NCBI GenBank assembly: GCA_030267565.1
Contig: BRXU01000042.1
Location: forward strand, 713,001 to 777,000
Origin: Pleodorina starrii
Lineage: Eukaryota > Chlorophyta > Chlorophyceae > Chlamydomonadales > Volvocaceae
Direction: 5' to 3'
Length of the DNA stretch: 64,000 nucleotides
Shown: one piece after another, positions 9,943 through 21,856 of the stretch
Position numbering within the stretch: position 1 is the first letter of the stretch
Layout of the letters: every line of letters starts with the position of its first letter
The notes under the pieces: model-generated
Seen by the model: the letters and a program-made list of their open reading frames with translations, nothing else
Databases searched by the model: none
What the model was told of the DNA's origin: nothing
Position numbers and translations under genes: made by a program

Positions 9943-11355
9943 TCACAGATAGAAACGGCGACCACTTGAATCGCGCCCGCATTTACGCGTGTAGGCAGCA
10001 CAGTCATCCGGCGTGATGGCGGAGAGGGCCTCGTGGATAGCCCGATCGGACGGCATCTGCAGCAGGTACGACAGTATGTCAATCGCAACGAAGTCCACTG
10101 ACAGATTGCAGGCTTACATCGACTCACCAGTCGCAAGCGCTCCCCGTGCTGGCGAATGTATGCCTTGGCCTTAGCAAAGACCAGCTCGGCCTGTCAAATG
10201 TCGGTAACGTTAAGAGCAGGCCGTGGCTGTAAGCCCATTCCCGCGTTTGATGGGTTCCGGAGCGTACCGGGTTGCGGAGCGTACCGGGTTGAACTCGGGA
10301 GAGTAGGGAGGCAAGAAGATCACCAGAGCCCCCCGCGCCTCGATTTTGCGCATGATCTCCGGGTTCCGATGAGTCACAAAATTGTCCATGACCACGACGG
10401 AGCACGGCCCGGGGTATGGCTGTAGAACCGGGAGCTGCGACGTGCGAAACAGTAACAAAAATGTTTAGCTCCAAAATGCAATAAGTACACGCCTTTTTCA
10501 GTGGAACGTACCAGGCAGCGCTCGACAAAGTCACTGAATTTGGCGCCGTTTACAGACCCAGGGGTGATGTACCAATCCACCAGTCCACGGTGTGTCACCA
10601 GCGGGGCCATGGAATAACGCTTGCCGCGCGCCTTCGTGCTCTTGCTTTTCGTGCGGCTGCCCTTGGGTGCGCGTCCGAACGGGCGAGCCAAGGTGCGCAT
10701 GTTCTGCATGAAACATGCGGCCATGCTCCAGTTATGAGGGAGCCCGCCTGTGAGACCGGCTAACCCACTTCGATACACACGCTTACGACAGCAGACTCGT
10801 CCGTCCACACCAGCATCTCCTTAGTCACGAGCCTCCGCATAGTCTCCTTGAAGATGTCCTGCTTCATTGGATCCGCCTCCCTGAAGATAGTGTGCTTCTG
10901 CAGCGGATGCCGTGCGGGCGGTTGATTTTGCGATGCCTGGTGGTCCAGGTGTACTTAACGTCCGGGTGTACAAACACAACCACCTGCTTGCGTGTAATGC
11001 CCAGTTGCTTGCACGCCCGGTGGATGTCTCCAGCGGTGAGGCGGCGCTCGCTTAGTGGCTGCAGCATGCGTGCTGCCTCGTCAAGGTAAAGCGACTCCGT
11101 ATCGGGGCTGGTGTAAAGCCGGTGAACCTCGGCTAGAAGCGCATGGGTTATCTTGCGGTTACTGTACAACATTCCCTTGTTGCACGCTGGCTCCGGGTCT
11201 AGGCCCTTGCGGACGCGGGTAATGGTCTTCTGAGCAACACCGTATGATACCCCCGTCATCCGAGCCGCCTGCCTGATGCTAGTGCCTTTGTTGATCACAA
11301 GATCGGCTATGCTAAGATATTTTGACCGACCGTGGAGCCGTGCCATCCCGCGCAA
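9943..11355 (-). CDS. Tc1/mariner-type DDE transposase, spliced and apparently intact
   Basis: Minus-strand exons at about 11,355-10,960, 10,897-10,787, 10,703-10,512, 10,434-10,285, 10,190-10,128 and 10,056-9,943 join at phase 0 throughout, giving about 340 residues, the usual length. The N-terminus carries a helix-turn-helix (SIRQAARMTGVSYGVAQKTI). The catalytic residues are D in WTDESA, D in VVVMDNFVTH and E in FNP-AEL, the last joined across an intron. Thirty-four residues separate the second D from the E, a DD34E arrangement. FGRAPKG and FLPPYSPEFNP are typical DDE_3 signatures. The end of the first exon could instead be 10,984; both choices keep the frame. Terminal inverted repeats were not found. 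It lies inside the CACTA-like block, so it is a nested insertion or cargo. Confidence 0.85.
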
Positions 11356-13203
11356 TGTGGGGATGCCGCCAATTTCGATCCGCCTATCCTTCGCAGTCCT
11401 TTTATATTATATATAGTATATTAAAGCTCTGAGATGGCAGAACGAAGACGCACAACGTAAAATTTCTTCAATACATTATGACATGCAGTTGTGCAGTTGG
11501 GCATTTGGTGGTGTCGTGCAGTTCAGCACTTTGGCATCAAAATTGATCCTCTCAAACCTGAATTAGCAATACGAAGTGTGTCACAGATGGGGGTGGTAAG
11601 AACCACCGTTCAGTTGAGTGGATGCACCAGTTGCACTGGGGATCCTTTATTACAATGGGCCAAGCCTTACCTGGCCGCAAAGCTCCCTGCCTGGCAACCT
11701 GGGGCACAAGGAAAACGAAAACGCTGCTGAAAGGCGAGGCCCTGGCCACATCTGGAGGCGAGACCCTGCAAGCCCAACATCATGAACATGATATTCAGCA
11801 TCACACAAAGGAAAGCTAGTGCGGCAGTCAACGTTTACTTACTGGGTGGTGTCAGCCCATCCTTGGTAGCCCAGCACGGCTAAAGGTGCCACAGCATAGC
11901 GAAATGCATTCCTGCAAGTTCAAACAGATGCAGCACGCAAAAAGCTTCAGGTTTGTAGCATTGGAGGGAGAGATGAGCAACCTCAAGTCTAGGAGCTCCA
12001 GTTCGATACATGACTATAAAAAAGTACAGCAGCATACCTTCATAAGCCATACAAGGCAGAAGATAGCCAGCGAGCTTTCCAACAAGTGGACGCCATGCAA
12101 CGGCAAGACGGTGTGGCCCCGTGCAGGCCAAAAGCTTCAGCGACAGCGCCCGGGTGCTTCCAGAGAAAACGGAAGATGCACTGAGTAGAGCCTTGTAACA
12201 GGTTTGCTCCAAGGGAGTTCCGGGTCGCATGATTGACTATTGTTACTGCCTGCCTAAAGGTTTGCTTAAAAGCAAGTACGCCAAGGCAATAGGCTCAAGG
12301 AACCAATACGTTACATTTTATTAGTAGAGAACATAATAGCAGAACAGGCCATAGTCAATGCCATACGACCGGGAATTCCAGCACGTATCCTGTTAGTGGC
12401 AAGTACAACTATTCTTTATGCAATAACGACCTTAGCAAATTAAACCGACAGGTATTACAATGGTAATGAACAATCTCAGTCTCTTAGGAGGGGACCCTGT
12501 CGTACTCCTCGACTTTGGAATGAGTACGGTATGGTTCCACAGACTGAACATACCGAACACGTAAGGCTAGCTCCCGAAATATTCCCTAGGCGAACGAGGA
12601 CAATTATACTGAAGCACTAGCCGGGCTAAAACAGCGTGCGTTCAATGGCAACCACTTTCGAGTCTCTAGTGCACAGTGTTCGAAAGGACTTCAGCCTCCT
12701 TCGCAAACTTTAAACCAATATTAAGATTGGTATCTACCACATTGGCTGTTAAATCTGCGAGTGCAAACCTGGAGACGAGTTGATTTTAGACGGCTGGAAA
12801 GCTGTTGCACCAAACCAAGCCTTGGCAGCGTCGCTTTTAGCCTTCAGTATATAAAGTTTAACGACCATGGGGAGGTGGTGAGCTCGATGCTGTATAACGG
12901 CTTTGGCGGGAAACTAATCTTTCAGAGTCAAACGAATGCGGGTCTGTTTTTCAACAACCAGGAGACCAAGGCCCTTATGCAGCTCCTGGGCTCCACTGCA
13001 ACTGTTGAGTCCCTCCGGACCTACCTGGGTCAAGAAAGCCGAGGTGCGCCGTGTGCCGGTCACCTATTTGCATGGTTTATCGTGTGACTGCCGTGACTGC
13101 CCTCCACGATTTGCAGGACGCCACCAGAGCCGTCGTGTGGCCAACCAAATATGGCAGGCAGGGTGGGGGCAGGTCAGGGTGGAGCGACGGGGCGGGGCAG
13201 GGC
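11356..13203. other. No gene seen
   Basis: Lower-GC sequence with a TA-rich patch at 11,400-11,425 upstream of the transposase gene. Several short frames exist (for example 12,761-13,087 plus), but none shows a domain, splice context or repeat pattern that supports a gene. Confidence 0.5.
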
Positions 13204-16200
13204 GGGGTGGGACCGGTGCAGGGATGGGCAGAGCGGGGACAGGCGGGAAGGGGCAGGGCGGGGCGGGGCGGGGATGGCGCACTGTGGGGCGGGCCGGGGG
13301 ATGGCAGAATGGGGCGGGGCAGGGGCAGGCCGGGGCGGGGAGGGGCACTGCGGGGAGGGGCAGGGCGGGGCGGGCCAGGGTGGGGCGGGATGGAAAGGGG
13401 CAGGGCGGGGTGGAGCGGGACGGGGCGGGGCAGAGCAGGGCCGGGTGTGGCAGGCACTTCGGGGCACTGCAGGGCGGGGCAAGGGTGCAACTCGGCAAGG
13501 AGCTGCACGCATCCATCGAGGCCGCCCTCCTCGGGGACCGCCAAATGTCTGGGTACATTATTGCTTACACACCAGCAGCCATGGAACCCTCCGGAACCCC
13601 TGCCCACCATTCACCGACCAGCTTATCCCCGACCCGCCCTCACCACTGCCCACCTGGCCGCGATGTATCGGCTCCGGTACCACCCTGCACTGCAACGCGC
13701 CCCTCCCTAATCTTTCAATCAACCGCCGCTCCTTCCCTCCCCCCCTTGCCTCACAGGCCATCCATGTTTCTGGCGGCATGGCGGCTGCCCGTACCCTCCA
13801 TACAGCACCGCCATCGAATATTCATCTACACGCACCATGCCACCACGCCTCTCAACATTTACCAGGTGCAGACTGCGATGCGTCTCGGGGCGGGGCGTTG
13901 CGGTGCAACGCGGTGCATAACTATGCCGGTACAGCACGAGGAGGTTTTGGGGGCGTGGAGGGAGAAGGCGGCTGCGGAGGTGTTGGGGGGCCTGGTTTGG
14001 GTTCGGGCGTTTGGGACAAGGCGTCCAGTTTGAGGTCAGGACGGGGCGGGGCAGGGCGGGGTGGGGCGGGGCCGCGGCGGGGCGGGGCGGGGAGGGGACA
14101 GGCTGGGCGGGTAGGGTAGGGTGCACAGTGAGGCGGGCCGGGGCAGGGCGGAATGGGGCGGGGCCGGGGCAGGCCGGGGCTGGGGGGGGCACTGCGGGGT
14201 GGGGCAGGATGGAGCGGGACGGGGCGGGGCGGGGCATGGTATGGCGGCGTGGGACGGGTTGGGGCGGGTCGGGGCGGGACGGGGCAGGGCGGGGAAGGGG
14301 TAGGCCGGGGTGGGGTGGAGCGGGGCGGGGAAGGGCAGGGAAGGGCGTGGCGGGCAAGGGCGGGCAGGGCGGGGCGGCATGGAACGGGGCAGGGCGGGGC
14401 GGGGCAGGGCACTTCGGGGCAGTGCAGGGCGGGGCAGGGTGGGGCCAGGGTGCAAGTCGGCAGCTGCAAGCATGTCGCGGTTCGGGGGTTCGGTGTTGTG
14501 TCGGCTGCAGGCACGCTTCTTGCGGGGGTCCGGGTCTCGTGGATGTCTCTGCTGGCATAACCCCTCCTCTGGCCCCCAAGCTGGCGCATTGCAAGCCGGA
14601 TAGCGGCGGTCCGTTGCCCCAGGTGTGCGGGCTACTTGTGCAGCACTGTCGCACCCCAAGTGTCAAGCAGCAACCCCTTTCCCTTCCCCGGGCCCGGGGT
14701 GTCTGTCCCGTCGGGGTTCGGGTGCAGCCAGTCGGTGGTCGGTTGTCAAGTCTAGGTCTGGTTTGCACCCAAGAACTCCCTTTCTTTCGTGCCGTGCAGC
14801 CGCTAGGTTGGGGTGTGTTGCCTGCTTGCCTGCTCTCGACCTTGCTTTTCCTCTGGTGACGATGCCACCTGCTCACATCTTCCTCCCATCGCCATTGCGC
14901 CGAATGCTCTAACCCCCTTCCCTACTGGCTAATGCTGCCGTGCACGGGTCCAGGGTGCGCGCGGGCATCAGCAGCTGGCAGGCGTGGATGCCCTGTGCAG
15001 CCTGCAGGTAAGCGTGGGGACGGGTAAGGGTGGTAGCAATGCGTTGTGCTTCCGGCTGTGCATGGGGGCAGGTAGCCGGGCCTGCGGCGAGGGTGCGTGC
15101 CGGGCTGCAGGCACTTCAGTGTCGAGGGCAGGGATGTACCGGATTGCGGGCAGGGGCAGGCATCCGCCCATCGCAAACTGGGTAGCGGCGGTCCGTTGCC
15201 CCAGGTGTGATAGCACTGTTGTGCAGCGCTGTCGTGCCCCTAGCGTCCAACAGCGTCCCCCTTTCCCACTGCCGTACAACGCCGATAGCACGGATGCGTC
15301 GTCGGGGTGGGACCGGTGCAGGGATGGGCAGAGCGGGGACAGGCGGGAAGGGGCAGGGCGGGGCGGGGCGGGGATGGCGCACTGTGGGGTGGGCCGGGGG
15401 ATGGCAGAATGGGGCGGGGCAGGGGCAGGCCGGGGCGGGGAGGGGCACTGCGGGGAGGGGCAGGGCGGGGCGGGCCAGGGTGGGGCGGGATGGAAAGGGG
15501 CAGGGCGGGGTGGAGCGGGACGGGGCGGGGCAGAGCAGGGCCGGGTGTGGCAGGCACTTCGGGGCACTGCAGGGCGGGGCAAGGGTGCAACTCGGCAAGG
15601 AGCTGCACGCATCCATCGAGGCCGCCCTCCTCGGGGACCGCCAAATGTCTGGGTACATTATTGCTTACACACCAGCAGCCGTGGAACCCTCCGGAACACC
15701 TGCCCACCATTCACCGACCAGCTTATCCCCGACCCGCCCTCACCACTGCCCACCTGGCCGCGATGTATCGGCTCCGGTACCACCCTGCACTGCAACGCGC
15801 CCCTCCCTAATCTTTCAATCAACCGCCGCTCCTTCCCTCCCCCCCTTGCCTCACAGGCCATCCATGTTTCTGGCGGCATGGCGGCTGCCCGTACCCTCCA
15901 TACAGCACCGCCATCGAATATTCATCTACACGCACCATGCCACCACGCCTCTCAACATTTACCAGGTGCAGACTGCGATGCGTCTCGGGGCGGGGCGTTG
16001 CAGTGCAACGCGGTGCATAACTATGCCGGTACAGCACGAGGAGGTTTTGGGGGCGCGGAGGGAGAAGGCGGCTGCGGAGGTGTTGGGGGGCCTGGTTTGG
16101 GTTCGGGCGTTTGGGACAAGGCGTCCAGTTTGAGGTCAGGACGGGGCGGGGCGGGGCAGTGAGGGGCGGGGCAGGGCGGGGTGGGGCGGGGCCGCGGCGG

Positions 16201-17390
16201 GGCGGGGCGGGGAGGGGACAGGCTGGGCGGGTAGGGTAGGGTTCACTGTGGGGCGGGCCGGGGCAGGGCGGAATGGGGCGGGGCCGGGGCAGGCCGGGGC
16301 TGGGAGGGGCACTGCGGGGTGGGGCAGGATGGAGCGGGGCGGGGCGGGGCATGGTATGGCGGCGTGGGACGGGTTGGGGCGGGTCGGGGCGGGACGGGGC
16401 AGGGCGGGGAAGGGCAGGGAAGGGCGTGGCGGGCAAGGGCGGGCAGGGCGGGGCGGCATGGAACGGGGCAGGGCGGGGCGGGGCAGGGCACTTCGGGGCA
16501 GTGCAGGGCGGGGCAGGGTGGGGCCAGGGTGCAAGTCGGCAGCTGCAAGCATGTCGCGGTTCGGGGGTTCGGTGTTGTGCCGGCTGCAGGCACGCTTCTT
16601 GCGGGGGTCCGGGTCTGGTGGATGTCTCTGCTGGCATAACCCCTCCTCTGGCCCCCAAGCTGGCACATTGCAAGCCGGATAGCGGCAGTCCGTTGCCCCA
16701 GGTGTGCGGGCTACTTGTGCAGCACTGTCGCACCCCAAGTGTCAAGCAGCGCCCCCTTTCCCTTCCCCGGGCCCGGGGTGTCTGTCCCGTCGGGGTTCGG
16801 GTGCAGCCAGTCGGTGGTCGGTTGTCAAGTCTAGGTCTGGTTTGCACCCAAGAACTCCCTTTCTTTCGTGCCGTGCAGCCGCTAGGTTGGGGTGTGTTGC
16901 CTGCTTGCCTGCTCTCGACCTTGCTTTTCCTCTGGTGACGATGCCACCTGCTCACATCTTCCTCCCATCGCCATTGCGCCGAATGCTCTAACCCCCTTCC
17001 CTACTGGCTAATGCTGCCGTGCACGGGTCCAGGGTGCGCGCGGGCAGCAGCAGATGGCAGGCGTGGATGCCCTGTGCAGCCTGCAGGTAAGCGTGGGGAC
17101 GGGTAAGGGTGGTAGCAATGCGTTGTGCTTCCGGCTGTGCATGGGGGCAGGTAGCCGGGCCTGCGGCTGATACTGGCGAGGGTGCGTGCCGGGCTGCAGG
17201 CACTTCAGTGTCGAGGGCAGGGATGTACCGGATTGCGGGCAGGGGCAGGCATCCGCCCATCGCAAACCGGGTAGCGGCGGTCCGTTGCCCCAGGTGTGAT
17301 AGCACTGTTGTGCAGCGCTGTCATGCCCCTAGCGTCCAACAGCGTCCCCCTTTCCCACTGCCGTACAACGCCGATAGCACGGATGCGTCG
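13204..17390. repeat. Two tandem copies of a 2.1-kb G-rich unit
   Basis: GGGACCGGTGCAGGGATGGG occurs at 13,209 and 15,309, and the 2,100 bases that follow are near-identical; small indels in the G-rich stretches bring the offset to about 2,089 further on. Each copy holds two blocks of degenerate GGGGC/GGGCA pentamers (for example 13,190-13,490 and 14,040-14,450) separated by ordinary sequence. The pentamers keep many frames open with Gly/Ala/Arg translations on the plus strand and Pro-rich ones on the minus strand, none of which I accept as genes. Confidence 0.9.
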
Positions 17391-20370
17391 CCGGATTGCA
17401 AGAGTCAGGGATGTGCAGCAAGCACGTGCTGGTGCACGTTCGTCAAGTAGCGCGCCCCTTCCCCACTTCCGCAGGAACTGGGTGCCACATCGGGGGCACG
17501 TTCAGCAGCTGGGCAATGTACTAGGCCGGGCACGATATCATTTCAAGCCCTGCACCGTAGCCGGGCAGGGTGAGGTGTGTTGAGCTTCGGCAGCCGGTCC
17601 GGTGTTTGTCAACACCCTCAACAAGGATCTCCATGTCCAGGATGTCAAACTTCCGACTGCTGACGGCGGGGCTTCACTGTCGTACAAATGGCTGGACGCC
17701 GGGGTCTGGGTTGGGTTGGGTCGGGTGGGTCTTAGATACAGAAACCGGGGTGGTAGCAAGTACGAGATGCGCCGCCACTGGGATGGCATGGCGAAGGTGC
17801 GGCAAGCTGCCGTGTTGGCAGTAGTAATGGCAACTGAGCCCACTGAGCTGGGTGTTGTGGAGGTGGAGCGGGGGAGGGCGGGGACGCGGTAAGGCGGGGC
17901 GGTGCCGGGGCGGGTCTGGGCGAGGCACAGCGGGGCAAGGCACGACGGGGCGGGGCCGGGCCGGGCGGGTCTGGGCGGGTCTGGGTGAGGCATGGCGGGG
18001 GAGGGCCGGGGACGGCGGGGTGGGGCGGGGCAGAGCGGGGACGGGCGGTTTATCGACGCATAGGCGCGAGCCAATCAACGGATCTCCATATCCAGGATTT
18101 CAAGCTTCACTGTCGTTCCAATGGCTGGACGCCGGGGTTTGGGTTGGGTTGGGTGGAGCGCCTTGCTGGATGCTGCGGTAGGGTTGCTTGCCCCCGTCTA
18201 CCTTCGGACTCGGGTGGGTGCCTTTAATCTTGACAGGCTAGTTGCCGTGGGCTCTACTAAAGAAGAGCTCGGTGCTTGACTATGAACACGGTTTGGCCAG
18301 TCGCATTTTTGTTGCTTGCCGCTCAGCGGTAGCCCCTTCCAGCACGCATCCTCACTGCTGGCAGCCGGCAAGCCTCCCCTGTGCCTGACCATGCAAACCC
18401 AGCCACCGATTACCCTCGGTACCCAACACCCCGGCTTGACATACCAGCCGCCACATCAGCAGCGTGTGTGCAGTGCAGGGGCAGGCTTGCCGCTGTGCAC
18501 TTGGCCAATGGCCTCATGTAACGGTTTCACTCTTGTGTGGGCGACACTCTCTGCCTGTCGAAAGGGCAGATGAAGCCACTGTCCTCGAAAACGGTTTCGT
18601 CGGTGCAGCCAAGGGCGGTATCTTCTACTGCCCACAGCGTCCCTTGAGGTGCCAACACGACAGCTTGCCGCGCCTTCGTCGTGCCATACCAGTGGCGATG
18701 CATCTCGTACTCACTACAACCCCGGTTTGTGTTTTTGACGTGCTGTTGCTTGCAAGCTTACCCACTTCCTTTGCTTTGCAGATATCTCACAGGTTTACGT
18801 GTTTGCGTCACAAATCCGTTCATTGGCTCGTGCCTGCCTATACATGGATAAATCCCCGCCCGTCCCCGCTCTGCCCCACCCCACCCTGCCGTCCCCGGCC
18901 CTCCCCCGCCGTGCCTCGCCCCAGCCCCGGCCCGACCCCGGCCCGCCGTGCCTCGCCCAGCCCTGCCCTGCCCAGCTTTGCCCTGCCCGGCCCAGCCCAG
19001 GCCCGGCCCTGCACCATCCCGCCGTGCCTCACCCTGCCCTGCACAGACCCACCCCGCCCCGTCGTGCCCCGCCGTCCCCAGTGCTCCCCTGCCGTGGCTC
19101 GCCCGCCCCGCCCAGCCCGGCCCGGCCCGGCCCGGCCCGGCCCGGCCCCGCCCCGCCCCCCCCCCCCCCGCCCCGCCCCGCCCCGCCTCCCCCCGCCTCA
19201 CCCTGCCCAGCCCAGCCCCGGCCCCGGCCCAGCCCCACCCCGCCCCTCCCCGCCCCGGCCCCGCCCGGCCCCGCCCTCCCCCGCCCCACCTGCACAACAC
19301 CCAACTCAGTTGGCTCAGTTGCCATTACTACTGCCAACGCTACAGCTTGCCGCGCCTTCGTCGTACCATCCCAGTGGCGGTGCATCTCATACTCGCTACA
19401 ACTCTGGTTTGAGTATCTAACGTGCCGTTGCTTGCAAGCTTACCCGCTTCCTTTGCTTTGCAGATATCTCACAGGTTACGTACTTGCGTTTTAAAGCCCT
19501 TTGCGGGCTGGTACATTTACGTGGATAAACCCCCGCCCGTCTCCGCTCTGCCCCGCGTGCCGCCCCCGGCCCTCCCCCGCCGTGCCTCGCCCAGCCCTGC
19601 CCTACCCAGCTTTGCCCTGCCCAGCCCAGCCTCGGCCCGGTCCCGCTCAGCCCCGCCCGGCCCCGGCCCGGCCCCGGCCCGCCGTGCCTCGCCCAGCATT
19701 GCCAGCCCTTGCCAACCCTGCCCTACCGTGCTTTGCCCTGTCCGGCCCAGGCTCGGCCCGGCCCTGCTCTGCCATGCCCCACCCCGCCCCGGCTCGGCCC
19801 GGCCCGGCCCGGCCCGGCCCGGCCCGGCCCCGCCGTGACTCTCCCCGCCCAGCCCTCCCAGCAGGCCAGCCCGGCCCCGCCATGCTCAGCCCAGCCCCGC
19901 CCTTCCCCGCCACGGCCCCGCCCTTCCCCGCTCCACCTCCACAACACCCAGCTCAGTGGGCTCAGTTGCCATTGCAATAACTACTGCCAACACGGCAGCT
20001 TGCCGCACCTTCATCGTGCCATCCCAGTGGCGGCGCATCTCGTACTTGCTACCACCCCGGTTTCTGTATCTAAGACCCACCCGACCCAACCCAACCCAGA
20101 CCCCGGCGTCCAGCCATTTGTACGACAGTGAAGCCCCGCCGTCAGCGGTCGAAAGGTAAAGGGGGGCACTGTTGGACGCTAGGGGCACGACAGTGCTGCA
20201 CAACAATGCTCACGCACCTGGGGCAACGGACTGCCGCTACCCGGTTTGCGATGGGCGGATCCAGGCACCCGTCCTGCACGCCCTGCCCGTCAATCCACCC
20301 AGCTGCTAAACGCCACATGCCTGCCCCTGCCCGTGATCCGGTACATCCCTGCCCTCGACACTGAAGTGAC
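17200..20370. repeat. Large imperfect palindrome with G-rich left and C-rich right arms
   Basis: The stretch 17,656-17,880 reappears as its reverse complement at about 19,925-20,150. Further out, 17,200-17,350 reappears reversed at about 20,163-20,368. Between the arms the plus strand is G-rich at 17,860-18,050 and C-rich at 18,850-19,290 and 19,540-19,930. The layout suggests an inverted duplication of the 2.1-kb unit's downstream part. Confidence 0.8.
18655..20060. repeat. About 675-bp direct repeats within the C-rich arm
   Basis: The segment with ACAGCTTGCCGCGCCTTCGT and CTTTGCTTTGCAGATATCTC occurs near 18,660-18,850 and again near 19,335-19,540. Each time it is followed by a long CCCCG/CCCGG-rich tract. 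A third partial copy begins near 19,997. The copies have diverged. Confidence 0.8.
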
Positions 20371-20659
20371 CACAGCCCGGCATGCAGCCTGGGTGCGACG
20401 GCATGACCACATGAGCGTGGGCGGGGGCAGGCATTAGCAGGTCCCTTCCCTCGGTTCAGGATTAGGTGTGGCACTGGTTGGCGGACTCAGGTGGGGAAGG
20501 GAGGGTGTGTGGGGAAAGTGCGGCAGCGGTGCACTCTGGGATGGCCAATTCTAATCAACAAAGCCACACTGCCGCTGCCGTGCCAACACAGTCACTGTTG
20601 TCGGAGCAGCACTTAACCGTGCCTAGTTTCAGGACACCCGCGGACGAACACGGAAGGGA

Positions 20660-20905
20660 CGCGGGACCCGCGGGCCGCCCGCTGGGCCACGGTGGCCGGG
20701 CCCGCGACCGGCGGCCGGGCCCGCTGCGGCCCGGCCCGCGACCGGCCGCCGGCCGGCGGCCGCCGCCCCGCGACCGGCCGCCGGCCGGCGGCCGCCCCGC
20801 GGCCGCGGGCCGCGGGCGCGCTGGCCCGCTGGCCCGCGCGCGCGCGCCGCGCGTCGCGGCCACGACTGCGGCCGCCGCGGGCCGCCCGCGACCGCGGCCC
20901 ATGGT
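20660..20905. repeat. Almost pure G+C block
   Basis: About 240 bases consist almost entirely of G and C, built from CCGGCC, GCGGCC and CCCGCG words with many self-complementary steps. Open frames across it are a by-product of composition. From about 20,965 to 21,020 a short inverted motif (CAAGAACTG and TTCTTG) follows. Confidence 0.85.
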
Positions 20906-21359
20906 GCCGCCAGACCAGGACGCCGCCAGACCAGGACGCCGCCAAAAGACCGGGCCAAAAGCATTCAAGAACTGGCGGTTCTTGGATGTTCTTGGACATT
21001 CAAGAACTGACGGAGTTCGTTGTTTTGGGGCCGTCTGTTGGCGCCGCTCAAAGGAGAGAAGGTGGCCGTGGCCGTGCGGCCTCCCCACGGCCGAGAAGGT
21101 GGCCGCGGCTGCACGGCTTCCCCGCGGCCCGCGGCCGCGCCCGTGCCCGCGTCCCCGCAGTCGTAGCAATACCGCGGCATCGACATATGCCTAAGTGTTC
21201 ACGCTACAACTGCCACACTGCCGCCGCCCATCAATGAACGAGGTCGATGACTGCTGCAGGTGCAGGGCCACGAGGATGGGGACGTCTTAGTAAAACTATG
21301 GCGTGGTTACAGTTCCTAAATGAATAAATGATAAGGTATTTGGACATTAAGTCAAGGGC

Positions 21360-21853
21360 GACGTCTCAACAAGGTTTCGTATCGCCAAGGCTTCGTATTG
21401 CCGCTGCGTGCTGCGTTTATGGATGGCTAACCAGTTTAACGAATGGACACTTTGGACCATGCTGACATGTGTACATATTGTAAAACAAACACAATCATAA
21501 AAACAAATCATTATAACAACATAGCTGTGGCAATACAGGTGAGGTCGAACGAAAATCCAAGTTGCCTCGTAAACAGGCTACCCGAAATACGAAGGACGTC
21601 CGATGGCGCACTGTTTGCAAACAGGTCCAGGTTATCTACCAAGGGATTATGATCGTGTTATAATTATGTTCTCAAGTTAGTTTGAAAGTTGCGTTTTTGG
21701 TGCCACCTTCGTTCGGGTTTCACTGATCGAACTTCGTAACTTTGGGTGTGCCCGGACATGGCCCTATACGAAGCCCCAAGATCCTTCGTTCGACCCCCCG
21801 GAACTGAAATACGAAGCCGGTGTCATTTACGAAGGAAACTTTTTCCCAGAGTG
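21360..21853. repeat. Right subterminal TTCGTA/TACGAA cluster
   Basis: TTCGTA or TACGAA words occur near 21,378, 21,393, 21,588, 21,734, 21,767, 21,810 and 21,829, ending at the right terminal repeat. This mirrors the cluster at the left end and is the second line of support for one element spanning both. Confidence 0.65.
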
Positions 21854-21856
21854 ACT

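Larger units (their letters stand above)
7893..21853. mobile_element. CACTA-like DNA transposon boundaries enclosing about 14 kb
   Basis: The left end reads CACTCTGGGAAAAAG from 7,893. The right end, read on the other strand from 21,853 inward, gives the same 15 bases. Immediately outside each end is ACT (7,890-7,892 and 21,854-21,856), a 3-bp match of the kind EnSpm/CACTA transposons leave. Both ends are followed inward by clusters of TTCGTA/TACGAA words, which resemble subterminal transposase-binding repeats. No CACTA transposase was recognised inside, so the unit would be non-autonomous or filled by nested insertions. The ends, flanks and word clusters are seen directly; that both ends belong to one element is inference. 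Confidence 0.6.

Noticed and set aside
13077..19980. Many Gly/Ala/Arg-rich and Pro-rich open frames of 100-390 codons
   Set aside because: They arise from GGGGC/CCCCG pentamer tracts, overlap on all frames and strands, and recur only because the DNA repeats.
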